Positions 40,180 through 50,264 of a DNA stretch of 64,000 nucleotides are shown here, piece after piece; position 1 is the stretch's first letter; every line of letters starts with the position of its first letter. The position numbers were made by a program, and so were the translations under genes. The DNA comes from an uncultured Pelagibacteraceae bacterium. Lineage in GTDB: Bacteria; Pseudomonadota; Alphaproteobacteria; Pelagibacterales; Pelagibacteraceae. The notes beneath the pieces are model-generated. The model did not search any database, had not been told where the DNA came from, and saw nothing but the letters and a program-made list of their open reading frames with translations. The DNA lies in contig CACIPU010000001.1 in the NCBI GenBank assembly GCA_902588625.1, positions 1 through 64,000 on the forward strand. The letters are read 5' to 3'.

Positions 40180-40860
40180 TTATTTATTAAATTGACACCA
40201 TCCCGCTTGGTAGTGAGAAAAAAGTAGTTTTGCTCCTACGTGCGCGGCATACTCGTGTACAAGAAACCCTTTACCTCCTATAGTGGGTGATGGAGATGGC
40301 TCAGCAAGTACTTTCCAGGGTTCATTAGCATTTCCATCATTTTGAGTTAAATTTCCAGTCGCAGGAGAATCATCGACTACTACCAATGAATCTTTATGTA
40401 ATATTCTGTTAATAGCAGTTAACTCTTTTAAATGATGCGCAGCAGAAGGATAAGGGTACCGCCAATCTACATCAAATGAATCTAAATAAAACATTGATAC
40501 TTGTACTTTATTTTTTAAGAAATCATTAGACATTTTATTTAAATAACGAACACTATCATCTGTTGTAATTGCAACATTCTCACTGACAACTTCTTTACAA
40601 ACTTTTGTTGAATTTGGGTTAATATCAACTGTGTAAACCTTTGATTTTTCTCCCCTTGATAAAGTATACTTATCAAATAAGAGTGTACTTTGACCATCTA
40701 AGTAATTATTTTTATTTCTTAAACATCCAGTTTCTACAATTATTATCGGATTCGGCTGAGAATCTAGATACTTGAAAATTTTTTTAAAAGAAATTTCACG
40801 AGATCCTAATTTTGAAGATATATCATTAAACCACTTATAAAAGTCTAAATTTTTATTCAT
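40180..40860 (-). CDS. Putative class I SAM-dependent methyltransferase
   Basis: IIIVETGCLRN near the N-terminus, VYTVDINP, MFYLDSFDVDW, LVVVDDSP resemble Methyltransf_24-type Rossmann motifs. Confidence 0.55.
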   Translation of the reverse strand: MNKNLDFYKWFNDISSKLGSREISFKKIFKYLDSQPNPIIIVETGCLRNKNNYLDGQSTLLFDKYTLSRGEKSKVYTVDINPNSTKVCKEVVSENVAITTDDSVRYLNKMSNDFLKNKVQVSMFYLDSFDVDWRYPYPSAAHHLKELTAINRILHKDSLVVVDDSPATGNLTQNDGNANEPWKVLAEPSPSPTIGGKGFLVHEYAAHVGAKLLFSHYQAGWCQFNK

Positions 40861-40881
40861 AATATAAATATATATTATTTA

Positions 40882-42165
40882 TCATTTACACTCTACCACT
40901 CCATTAATACCAATTTTAAGTTTAGTTTCTAATCCATATGCAGGCGTTTCGTCAACTTCTAGAACTTCTATTCTTTTATCTAATGTATTATATGTTTTGG
41001 GAGAACAAAGTTCATTAGCTTTAATTTCAAAATCATTTTTTAATTTATCCATAATTTTTTTTCCTTTTTTAGAATTAGTTTCATATTGACTAGCTCTAAC
41101 CCACTTTTTTGCTACTATAGAAATTTTACGCGTATCTTTTCCAGAAAAGTCTTTGGTTTTTATATCAGATTTACTTTGACATGTAATGCTAGATCCATCT
41201 AACGCAATACATGTCCCTAAACCTTCTTGTTTTCCATTGATAAATTTTCCCACAAAGGCTGTTCCATCTGGATATGTAAAAATTCCCTCACCATGACGTT
41301 TTCCATTTACAAATTGGCCTTCATATTTTTTACCATCAGCATAATAAAAGATTCCTACCCCATCTATTATATCTTCTTTAAATGTTCCCGAATACTCTGT
41401 GCCGTCGGTCCATAATTTTGTTCCGTCGCCATGAGTTTTTCCATCTTTCCAAGATCCATAATATCTATCTCCATTAGTCCAAAAGAAAGTTCCAATTCCA
41501 TTTGGTAAAATATTTTTAAAATCACCTACATATTTACCGCCACCAGGATATATCGAAACCCCTCTAATAATTTTTCCATTTTTAAATATTCCTTCATATT
41601 TATACCCTGCCTCATTTACATAAGAACCTTTACAATCTGTCCAAGTACTAGTGTCGTCACCTTGGCATTTAAATACTTTTTCTTGTTCTTCTTTTAATTT
41701 TTGTTGTGCTTTTAAAATTTCTTTTTTTTCTTTAGTTTCTTTATCAGCCTCAATCTTTTTTTTATCCCAACCACCTTTAACATCTACACAATAACTTAGA
41801 CGTTTATTATCTAGTTTATATATCTCCAATCCATCTCCACCTTGTTTTTTATATTCCAATTTAATTACAGATTTATTTTTATTATTTAAAAAATATTGAT
41901 AATAAATGTCATCACCCTTTGCACTTTTTATTTTTTGACTTATAACTTTTTCCTTTTCTATGGACTGTATTTTGTCTGAAAAGTTTTGGACTGTTCCATC
42001 TTTTGCTTTTAATTCTACTTCAATTACATTTTTTTCAATATTAATTACGTAGTTTCCAGTTACAACATTATTTATTTTACATCCTTGAAAAGCATAAATT
42101 TCTGCTAAGCTTAAATTGTAACAAAAGAAGAAGTTTACAAAGATTATTAAAAAAAATTTTTTCAT
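40882..42165 (-). CDS. Exported MORN-repeat protein
   Basis: Signal peptide; repeats such as GDRYYGSWKDGKTHGDGTKLW, GTEYSGTFKEDIIDGVGIFYY, GKKYEGQFVNGKRHGEGIFTY. Confidence 0.88.
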   Translation of the reverse strand: MKKFFLIIFVNFFFCYNLSLAEIYAFQGCKINNVVTGNYVINIEKNVIEVELKAKDGTVQNFSDKIQSIEKEKVISQKIKSAKGDDIYYQYFLNNKNKSVIKLEYKKQGGDGLEIYKLDNKRLSYCVDVKGGWDKKKIEADKETKEKKEILKAQQKLKEEQEKVFKCQGDDTSTWTDCKGSYVNEAGYKYEGIFKNGKIIRGVSIYPGGGKYVGDFKNILPNGIGTFFWTNGDRYYGSWKDGKTHGDGTKLWTDGTEYSGTFKEDIIDGVGIFYYADGKKYEGQFVNGKRHGEGIFTYPDGTAFVGKFINGKQEGLGTCIALDGSSITCQSKSDIKTKDFSGKDTRKISIVAKKWVRASQYETNSKKGKKIMDKLKNDFEIKANELCSPKTYNTLDKRIEVLEVDETPAYGLETKLKIGINGVVECK

Positions 42166-42282
42166 TTTAAATAAATTTATAATATGTGTTGTATTATTAA
42201 ACCATTAATTAGTTTGAATAGTCTACTTTTTCGATTATAATGAAATTTATTGATTCTAAACTTTAACAAAAGGAGGCAAATT

Positions 42283-42333
42283 ATGATCTGGGTCGCAGCA
42301 GCAGTTGTAGTAGTATGGTACATGAATAAATAG
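42283..42333 (+). CDS. Putative 16-aa hydrophobic microprotein MIWVAAAVVVVWYMNK
   Basis: ATG at 42283 with aaggagg Shine-Dalgarno at 42270-42276 (6-nt spacing); stop TAG at 42331. Confidence 0.5.
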   Translation: MIWVAAAVVVVWYMNK

Positions 42334-43068
42334 TTAACTAATTCTTTTTATTCTAAGTACATTTAAATTTGCAGTTTTATAAATTCTGTCTATTGTATCT
42401 TTTATAGACATTATTATAGTTTTTTTTAAAGGACCATATGCGTGTATCAAACTCTTTTTAGAAAGAGCAATTGCAACATGTCCTTTCCAAAAAATTAAAT
42501 CATTTTTTCTAATATTTTCAATATTTACATTTTTTTTGAAAAACTTTATCTGGTCTTTTGTATCGCGAGGACAGTATTGATTGTTGTAATTAAAAAACAC
42601 CTGCACAAGACCAGAACAATCTATACCAGTAAAATGTTTTCCTCCCCATTTATATTTTACCCCTGAAAATTTTTTAATATCGTTGAATACGTCTCGATTT
42701 CTAAAATTTATTTTTTTTAAATCTTTTTTTTGTATCCAAAATTTTTCAAATTTATAAAAACTAGATTTTTTTTTTACTACTTGAATCCTAGATCCAAAAC
42801 TAAGTTTTGTATTAATTTTAAATTTTAGGTTAGGTTTAGAATATATTTTTGCAAACAATTTACTTACCTTATGAGTATTTTTTTTATCTAAGAGAAAATT
42901 CTTTCTGATAATAAAACCTTTGTAATTATCCATATTATTTTTGATTTTAAGCCATTTTCCATTATTTTTTATAATTTTAAATGTATCCCCGTATAAAATT
43001 TGAGTAACTACTTTTGAATTAAGATTTTTTTTTTTATATACGTTTATGAAAGATATATTGCTTTTCAC
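42334..43068 (-). CDS. SH3 + NlpC/P60 cysteine peptidase
   Basis: KWGGKHFTGIDCSGLVQVFFNY catalytic Cys motif; KGHVAIALSKKSLIHA His motif; SH3-like N-terminus. Confidence 0.88.
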   Translation of the reverse strand: MKSNISFINVYKKKNLNSKVVTQILYGDTFKIIKNNGKWLKIKNNMDNYKGFIIRKNFLLDKKNTHKVSKLFAKIYSKPNLKFKINTKLSFGSRIQVVKKKSSFYKFEKFWIQKKDLKKINFRNRDVFNDIKKFSGVKYKWGGKHFTGIDCSGLVQVFFNYNNQYCPRDTKDQIKFFKKNVNIENIRKNDLIFWKGHVAIALSKKSLIHAYGPLKKTIIMSIKDTIDRIYKTANLNVLRIKRIS

Positions 43069-44435
43069 TGCAATTTAATTTTTTTTCTAATAAACCAAAG
43101 GCAAATTAATGAAGGTATTACCATTATAGCTGTTATTATAAAAAACGTTCCCCAATCACCATTTAGCCAATCAACGAGTGCACCAGAAGATGCAGCCAAT
43201 GTAGTTCTTCCGGCTGTACCAATAGAAGCTAATAGTGCATATTGAGTAGCTGTATAAGTTCTATCAACTAGTAATGAAATAAAAGCAACAAATGCAACAG
43301 TAGCGAAAGCAGCGGCCATATCATCAAAAATTACTGCTATTGCAAAAAGCCATTCAGATTTACCTGACCATGCTAGAATTGAAAATAAAATATTTGTCGA
43401 CGCCATCAGTATTCCAGAAATGAACATAGCTTTAATAACACCTGAGCGAATAGCAAACAAACCCCCCAAAAGAGTAAATACAACTGTAGTTATCCAACCC
43501 AACCCTTTAGAGTAAAGAGCGATATCAGATTTTGAAAAACCAATTTCTTTATAAAATATTATTGACATTCTCCCAAGAAAGGCTTCTCCTATTTTAAAAA
43601 GAAAAACAAAACCAAGTATACCTAAAGCAATTTTAAAACCATTTTTTTTGAAAAAACTTAGTATTGGTCCAGCAATTGTGCCGCTAGCCCAAGCAATTGA
43701 TTTAGTAGCCAAATTAGAAGAACCTAATTTTTGCTCAATCATTTTTTCAGTTTCTTTTTGAGACTCCTGTCTTTCGTTTAATTGCGGTTCATGAACAAAC
43801 ATTAAGCCAATGTTACAAGCAATCACAACAACTCCTAGTACTAAGAATGTAATCTGCCAATAGTTTTCAAAGCCAATATTCTGAAAGTATTCAGCAGCAT
43901 TTAAAGCAATTACTCCTCCTAATTTATATCCTGTCCACCAACCAACGACAGCAATTGCTGCCCCTGCTTGCATTGATTTACCTTCATTCTCACCTATCTG
44001 TTCAATTCTTAAAGCGTCTACAGTAATATCTTGAGTAGCTGATGCGATTGCTACTATCAAACCAATTGTGATTACCAAAGCTAAATTTGTTACTGGATCT
44101 ATTACACTCCAGCATATTAAACTTATCAGTATGGCGCTCTGCATCAATACAATCCAACTCCGACGGTGGCCAATTTTATTAGTTAGCAGTGGTATACGAA
44201 TTCTATCTATTATCGGGGCCCACAAGTAATTAAACGCATATACTGCAAAAATTAAACCTGCCCATCCAATTGTACTTCTGCTTAAACCATCTTCTTTTAA
44301 CCACAAACTTAAACTGCTACCGATAATAACCCAAGGAAATCCACTTATGATTCCAAGCAAAAGAATTCTAGCCATTCTTTTTTCAAAATAAACAGCAAAT
44401 GTTTCTGAAAGCGTTTGTTTTTTGTATATTTCCAT
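43065..44435 (-). CDS. AmpG-like MFS transporter
   Basis: GIISGFPWVIIGSSLSLWLKEDGLSRSTIGWAGL, WAPIIDRI, GHRRSWIVLMQ; 12-TM profile. Confidence 0.85.
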   Translation of the reverse strand: MEIYKKQTLSETFAVYFEKRMARILLLGIISGFPWVIIGSSLSLWLKEDGLSRSTIGWAGLIFAVYAFNYLWAPIIDRIRIPLLTNKIGHRRSWIVLMQSAILISLICWSVIDPVTNLALVITIGLIVAIASATQDITVDALRIEQIGENEGKSMQAGAAIAVVGWWTGYKLGGVIALNAAEYFQNIGFENYWQITFLVLGVVVIACNIGLMFVHEPQLNERQESQKETEKMIEQKLGSSNLATKSIAWASGTIAGPILSFFKKNGFKIALGILGFVFLFKIGEAFLGRMSIIFYKEIGFSKSDIALYSKGLGWITTVVFTLLGGLFAIRSGVIKAMFISGILMASTNILFSILAWSGKSEWLFAIAVIFDDMAAAFATVAFVAFISLLVDRTYTATQYALLASIGTAGRTTLAASSGALVDWLNGDWGTFFIITAIMVIPSLICLWFIRKKIKLQ

Positions 44436-44451
44436 AACTTACTTACATTTA

Positions 44452-45903
44452 TCAATTTTTCCAAAATGAAGGAAAAAATAAAACCAATATGGCAAAGAGC
44501 TCAAGCCTACCAAGAAGCATTCCTAAACACAAACTTAATTTAGAAAAATTAGGTAAATCACTAAAATTACCAGTTGGTCCAATAATATCGCCAAGTCCAG
44601 GGCCAACATTTGATATAGCAGAAGCAGACCCTGATATTGCTGTAACAAAATCTAAACCATCTATAGATAGTATTGCAGCTAAAACAAAAAAAATAAAAAA
44701 ATAAAGAAAAACAAATGTTATTATTGAATATATAAAAGTATTATCAATTTTTTCATTATTATACTTTATAGAAAATATACCACGGGGATAAACTAACTTT
44801 TTTATTTGATTTATTATAAACATACCTAAGATTTGAAATCTAAAAATTTTAATTCCACAAGTAGTTGATCCAGCACACCCACCTATAAACATTAAGAAAA
44901 GAAAAAAAATTAATGGGAATTTTCCCCAAGCACTAAAATCAGATGTAACATAGCCAGTTCCTGATAAAATCGATACTACATTAAAAGCAGATATTCTTAA
45001 ATTTTCCAGAAATTCATATTCAAGGTTACTAAACATTAAGTAAAAAAACATTAGTGAAATAGAAATAATTACAATATATAAAAGACCTTTAATTTGAGCA
45101 TCTTTAAAAAAAATTTTTTTATTGCCTTTTATAAATTTTAAATATGCAATAAATGGGACACTTCCTAAAATTATAAAAATTATTGAAACTATTTCAATTT
45201 TGGAGTTTTGAAAATAACCAATCGACTCACTATAAGTTGAGAATCCTCCTGTAGCTATTGTAGTCATTGAATGTGCAACACTATCAAACATGTTCATGCC
45301 TGCAGATAAATATGCGGCGGCGCAAGCAAAAGTTAAAATTAGGTATATTGAAAAAATTATCAAAGTCACTTCTCTCGTCTTGGGTAAAATTTTTTCTGCA
45401 ACATCTGGGCTTTGGTCTTTTTTAAATAATTGCATACCTCCTACATTAAGTAATGGTAATATAGTTATTGCCATTACTATTACACCTATACCGCCTAACC
45501 ATTGTAAAATTGCTCTCCAAATAAGAATACTTTTTGGAGCGTTATCTAAATTAGAAATGATAGTTGATCCAGTAGTTGTTATTCCTGACATGCTTTCAAA
45601 AAAAGCATCAATTATTGTCAAATCAAGAGAACTAAAAAAAAAGGGTAATGAACCAAAAAATGCAATACTAATCCAGGATAAAGCTGTTAAAAGAAAGGCT
45701 TGTTGCAAATTCAATTTTCTCTTTTCCTCTAGGTTAGTAAGAACTAGAAGTATACCAATAAATGTTGTTAGTGAAGCTGAAGACAAAAAAGTGCTATTTT
45801 TTTCATGGTACATATATTCAATTAAAAAAGGTACTAGCATGGATATCCCTAATATTATTAGAAGAACACCAATAGCAAAGAAAACTGTCTTGTTATTATT
45901 CAT
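44452..45903 (-). CDS. trkH: TrkH family potassium uptake protein
   Basis: ESMSGITTTGSTII, HSMTTIATGGFST, GGCAGSTTCGIKIFR filter-like motifs. Confidence 0.9.
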   Translation of the reverse strand: MNNNKTVFFAIGVLLIILGISMLVPFLIEYMYHEKNSTFLSSASLTTFIGILLVLTNLEEKRKLNLQQAFLLTALSWISIAFFGSLPFFFSSLDLTIIDAFFESMSGITTTGSTIISNLDNAPKSILIWRAILQWLGGIGVIVMAITILPLLNVGGMQLFKKDQSPDVAEKILPKTREVTLIIFSIYLILTFACAAAYLSAGMNMFDSVAHSMTTIATGGFSTYSESIGYFQNSKIEIVSIIFIILGSVPFIAYLKFIKGNKKIFFKDAQIKGLLYIVIISISLMFFYLMFSNLEYEFLENLRISAFNVVSILSGTGYVTSDFSAWGKFPLIFFLFLMFIGGCAGSTTCGIKIFRFQILGMFIINQIKKLVYPRGIFSIKYNNEKIDNTFIYSIITFVFLYFFIFFVLAAILSIDGLDFVTAISGSASAISNVGPGLGDIIGPTGNFSDLPNFSKLSLCLGMLLGRLELFAILVLFFPSFWKN

Positions 45904-46003
45904 TTTGGGATTGAAGAGTATTTAAAAATAATCGAAATTCAACATAATAAGACCTTAATTATATCTATATTTTACTAATAAAATTTAATAAATCTTTTAT
46001 ATC

Positions 46004-47566
46004 GTGATTGATAAATCAATAATTCAAGCTACTAATTCTTGGCCATTTGTGGAAGCTAGAAGATTAATTAAAGATAGACAAAAAATCTTTGAAAAAAAAG
46101 GAAAAATTATTTTACAAACAGGTTATGGTCCAAGTGGATTACCCCATATCGGCACATTTGCAGAGGTAGCTAGAACCTCAATGATGGTTAATGCAATTAA
46201 ACAACTTGTAGACATTCCTACAGAGATAATAACTTTTTCGGATGATATGGATGGTTTACGAAAAGTTCCAGAGAATATACCAAACAAAGATATTCTAGAA
46301 AAAAATTTACACATGCCACTAACTAGCATACCTGATCCATTTAAAAAATATAAAAGTTTTGGTGAGCATAATAATGAAATGTTAAAAAATTTTTTGAACG
46401 AATTTAAGTTTAATTATGTTTTTAAAAGCTCAACAGAAATGTATAAAAATGGAATTTTTAACCAAACTTTACTTCTGGTTTTAGAAAAATATGAACAAAT
46501 TATGGAAATTATATTACCCACATTAGGTAAAGTTAGACAAAAAACTTATAGTCCATTTTTGCCAATATGTAATAAAACAGGAAAAGTTTTAGAAGTTCCA
46601 ATAATAGAAATAGATAAAAAGAATGGAAAAATAATTTATAAAAATGAAAATAAAAAAGAAGAAATGGAGGTAACAAACGGAAAATGTAAACTACAATGGA
46701 AAGCCGATTGGGCCTTAAGGTGGTATACCTTTGATGTAGATTATGAAATGTATGGAAAAGATTTAACTGAAAGTGCAATACTCTCAAATAAAATATGTAA
46801 AGTTTTGGGGAAAAGGGGCCCAAATGGCTTTGCGTATGAATTATTTCTTGACGAAAAAGGAGAAAAAATTTCAAAGTCTAAAGGAAATGGAATTACCATT
46901 GAGCAATGGTTAAAATATGCATCACCAGAAAGTCTATCTTTGTATATGTATCAAAATCCAAAAAGAGCTAAAAAACTATATGCAGACGTTGTTCCAAAAG
47001 CAGTTGATGAATATTTAACTTGTATTGATAAATTTAGTGCTCAAGATTTAAAAACACAGCTTTTAAATCCTGTTTGGCACATTCACAATGGAAAACCTCC
47101 AAATGAAAAATCTATTATGCCATTTTCGGTTTTGTTAAATTTGGTAGGAACTAGTAATGCTTCAGATAAAGAAACGTTATGGAAATTTATTAAAAAATAT
47201 AAAAAAGATATTAATATTTCTGAACACCCAATTTTTGATCAACTTGTAGAATATGCATTAAAATATTTTAAAGATATAGTTCAACCAAATAAAAAATTTA
47301 GAAAACCAAATGATAAAGAAAAGAAAGCTTTACAAGATTTGATTAAAAGACTTAAAGATTGTAAGGATCATACAGATCCCGAAACTATACAATCAATTGT
47401 GTATTCAGTGGGTAAAGATAATGGTTATAAAGACAATTTAAGAGAATGGTTTAAAGCGATTTATGAAATAATTTTTGGAGATGAAGATGGTCCCCGAATG
47501 GGTTTCTTCATAAGTTTTTTTGGTATTAAAGAAACAATTGAATTAATTAATAAATATATTAAATAA
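46004..47566 (+). CDS. lysS: Lysyl-tRNA synthetase, class I (GTG start as given)
   Basis: GYGPSGLPHIGTFAEVART (HIGH-type), GEKISKSKGNGIT (KMSKS-type); class I LysRS architecture. Confidence 0.93.
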   Translation: MIDKSIIQATNSWPFVEARRLIKDRQKIFEKKGKIILQTGYGPSGLPHIGTFAEVARTSMMVNAIKQLVDIPTEIITFSDDMDGLRKVPENIPNKDILEKNLHMPLTSIPDPFKKYKSFGEHNNEMLKNFLNEFKFNYVFKSSTEMYKNGIFNQTLLLVLEKYEQIMEIILPTLGKVRQKTYSPFLPICNKTGKVLEVPIIEIDKKNGKIIYKNENKKEEMEVTNGKCKLQWKADWALRWYTFDVDYEMYGKDLTESAILSNKICKVLGKRGPNGFAYELFLDEKGEKISKSKGNGITIEQWLKYASPESLSLYMYQNPKRAKKLYADVVPKAVDEYLTCIDKFSAQDLKTQLLNPVWHIHNGKPPNEKSIMPFSVLLNLVGTSNASDKETLWKFIKKYKKDINISEHPIFDQLVEYALKYFKDIVQPNKKFRKPNDKEKKALQDLIKRLKDCKDHTDPETIQSIVYSVGKDNGYKDNLREWFKAIYEIIFGDEDGPRMGFFISFFGIKETIELINKYIK

Positions 47567-48612
47567 TGTTTTCTATTTTCAAACCTTTTTTGTTTAGTCT
47601 AGATCCGGAAGCAGCACATAATCTGGCTATTAAATCACTTAAATTTAATCCACTTCCTAAAAAAATATTTGAGGTTGAGGATGAACAAATGTTAAATGTT
47701 AACCTTCTAGGAAAAAAATTTTCTAATCCAATAGGTCTGGCAGCAGGATTTGATAAAAGCGCTGAGGCATTTAATTCATTGTTAAAATTAGGATTCGGAT
47801 TTGTAGAAGTTGGTACTGTCACGCCCAAAAAACAGTTAGGAAATCCTAAACCAAGAATTTTTCGTTTGGAAGATGATGATGCATTAATTAATAGACTGGG
47901 TTTTAACAACGATGGTATGGAGATAATTAAAAATCGAATTAAATTAGAAAAAAAAGAAGGTATACTAGGAATTAATATTGGACCCAATAAAGATACAAAA
48001 AATCAAAAAGAGGATTTTTGTGTAGGACTAAAAAAATTTTATGATATTGCGGATTATATTACAATTAATATTTCTTCACCGAATACAGAAGGATTGAGAG
48101 ACTTTCACGAACAAGAAAAATTGATAGATTTATTATCCGCTCTTAATAAAATAAAGGAAGATGTAAAAACGCAAATTCCACTGTTGTTAAAGATTTCACC
48201 TGATATTAAATATGATTATATATCTGAAATAATTGATGTAGCTAACAAAAGTAAAATCTCTGCAATAATACTTACAAACACTACTAATGCTAATAGAGAT
48301 AGACTTTCAAGCAAACAGAGAGAAGAAAGAGGAGGTCTTTCAGGAGAGCCGTTACAAGAAATTTCAACAAATATAATCAAAAAGTTTTACAAAAAATTAG
48401 ACGGTAAAATTCCTATTATTGGTGTTGGGGGAATTAATTCTGGCAAATCTGCTTATGAAAAAATTATTGCTGGTGCTAGCTTGTTACAAATTTACACTGG
48501 ACTTGTTTATAAAGGACCCACTGTAGCAAAGGATATTAAAAAAGAATTAATTGAAATTTTAAAATCTGAAAAAATAAATAATATAGAAGATGCCGTTGGA
48601 AAAGGTATTTGA
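47566..48612 (+). CDS. pyrD: Dihydroorotate dehydrogenase (class 2)
   Basis: NPIGLAAGFDKSAEAF, VEVGTVTPKKQLGNPKPRIFRL, NISSPNTEGLRD, GVGGINSGKSAYEKI. Confidence 0.96.
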   Translation: MFSIFKPFLFSLDPEAAHNLAIKSLKFNPLPKKIFEVEDEQMLNVNLLGKKFSNPIGLAAGFDKSAEAFNSLLKLGFGFVEVGTVTPKKQLGNPKPRIFRLEDDDALINRLGFNNDGMEIIKNRIKLEKKEGILGINIGPNKDTKNQKEDFCVGLKKFYDIADYITINISSPNTEGLRDFHEQEKLIDLLSALNKIKEDVKTQIPLLLKISPDIKYDYISEIIDVANKSKISAIILTNTTNANRDRLSSKQREERGGLSGEPLQEISTNIIKKFYKKLDGKIPIIGVGGINSGKSAYEKIIAGASLLQIYTGLVYKGPTVAKDIKKELIEILKSEKINNIEDAVGKGI

Positions 48613-49329
48613 TTAACCAATTTTTCCCAAAGAAGGGAAATACTCCAAAATAAAAAAACCTAGGATTTGTAAATGGCCAGTTAAAATAGCTATTCCAGTT
48701 AATAATAAAATAATCCCACCAGCTTTTATTATTATTGGCATATATTTTTTAAAACTCTTAGAAAAAAATAAGAATTTATTGATTAAAACACCAGAAACAA
48801 TAAAAGGTATAGCCAATCCCAGAGAATAAGCTGAAAGTAAAAATATACTTTTAATTATACTTTCTTCTATCGTAGCCATTACTAGTATCGAGCCAAGAAT
48901 AGGACCTATACATGGCGTCCAACCGAAACCAAATGCTGCACCTACTATAAAAGGGAAAGCTAAACTGTCATTATATTTATTAGTAAAAATTCTTATATCT
49001 TTATTCATAAACTTAAAGTTAAAAATTCCAATAATTTGTGCTGAAAAAAAAATTATTATTATACCAGCAACAATTCTAAGAATTTCGGAGTTATTTAAAA
49101 AAAAACTCCCAAGTAGAGAAGCCGCAGATCCCAAAATTATAAAGACAAGAGAAAAACCTAATGTAAAAAAAACTGTCCTAATTACCACGTAATTTTTTTT
49201 TTTTTCCAAAAGTTCTTCCAAAGAAGAACCTGAAATATACGAAATATAACCAGGAATTAAGGGGAGAACACAAGGTGATAAAAAGCTAATTATTCCTGCT
49301 AAAAATGCTATAGATAATGAGACATTCAT
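48613..49329 (-). CDS. ccdA: Cytochrome c biogenesis protein CcdA
   Basis: FLAGIISFLSPCVLPLIPGYISYISG, FGFGWTPCIGPILGSIL. Confidence 0.92.
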   Translation of the reverse strand: MNVSLSIAFLAGIISFLSPCVLPLIPGYISYISGSSLEELLEKKKNYVVIRTVFFTLGFSLVFIILGSAASLLGSFFLNNSEILRIVAGIIIIFFSAQIIGIFNFKFMNKDIRIFTNKYNDSLAFPFIVGAAFGFGWTPCIGPILGSILVMATIEESIIKSIFLLSAYSLGLAIPFIVSGVLINKFLFFSKSFKKYMPIIIKAGGIILLLTGIAILTGHLQILGFFILEYFPSLGKIG

Positions 49330-49389
49330 TTAATATATTCTCTTGATTCCATTTCTTTCTACATCTATATACAGCATAGGAAATTTAAT

Positions 49390-49668
49390 ATGTCAAAAAA
49401 ATGCGAACTAACAGGAAAGTCTCCCCTAAAAGGTCATAAAGTTAGCCATGCTAATAATAAGGTTAAAAGGAAATTTTTTCCTAATCTAAAAAAGGTTACT
49501 TTTAAAAGCAATATATTAAAAAGAAATATTAAACTTAGTGTTAGTAATTCAGCATTAAGAACAGTTGATTATAAAGGAGGTTTAGATTTTTTTTTAAAGA
49601 GCGCAAAGTCTTTCAATCTATCTCCTAAGGCAAAAAAACTTAAAAGTAAAATAATTGCAAAATTCTAA
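49390..49668 (+). CDS. rpmB: 50S ribosomal protein L28
   Basis: MSKKCELTGKSPLKGHKVSHANNKVKRKFFPNL. Confidence 0.96.
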   Translation: MSKKCELTGKSPLKGHKVSHANNKVKRKFFPNLKKVTFKSNILKRNIKLSVSNSALRTVDYKGGLDFFLKSAKSFNLSPKAKKLKSKIIAKF

Positions 49669-49676
49669 TATATTAA

Positions 49677-50264
49677 ATGATTAAAATAAAAAATAGATTT
49701 TTTTTTATTTTAGCATTTTTTATGGCGTTAACAGTTGCGCTATCTAATTATCTAGTACAATTTCCAGTTAACTATTTTAACCTTCAAGATATATTTACTT
49801 ATGGAGCTTTTACCTACCCAGTAGCTTTTTTGATTACTGATTTGACAAATCGGAGATATGGCAAATTGGTAGCAAGAAAAATTGTTTATATAGGATTTAT
49901 TTTAGGTATATTTTTAACATTATATTTTTCAACAGATTTTTCAAATTTAGTTTCAAAAAGAATAGCAATTGCGTCTGGAAGTGCTTTTTTAATTGCACAA
50001 TTACTTGATGTGCAGGTATTTGACAAGTTTAGAAGAAAAGTTTGGTTTTTAGCACCACTTATCTCTTCATTGATTGGATCTACAGTTGATACATTTTTAT
50101 TTTTTTCGATTGCATTTTATGGAACAGGTATAAATTGGGTAACCTTATCTCTTGGAGACTTACTCATTAAAATATTGGTTACTATAGCAATGTTAATACC
50201 TTTTAGAATTTTGCTTTCTAGCGTAAATGAAATTACAAAAATAAAAAAAAATTTTAATGTATAG
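49677..50264 (+). CDS. VUT/YhhQ family queuosine precursor transporter
   Basis: [48 protein letters not shown] matches the VUT family. Confidence 0.88.
   Translation: MIKIKNRFFFILAFFMALTVALSNYLVQFPVNYFNLQDIFTYGAFTYPVAFLITDLTNRRYGKLVARKIVYIGFILGIFLTLYFSTDFSNLVSKRIAIASGSAFLIAQLLDVQVFDKFRRKVWFLAPLISSLIGSTVDTFLFFSIAFYGTGINWVTLSLGDLLIKILVTIAMLIPFRILLSSVNEITKIKKNFNV

Noticed and set aside
45290-45925. Plus-strand 211-aa ORF opposite trkH
   Set aside because: Fully antisense to a clear TrkH gene; no recognisable domain.
46004-47566. Archaeal-type class I LysRS as a sign of recent foreign origin
   Set aside because: Class I LysRS is established in many alphaproteobacteria, so it is expected.
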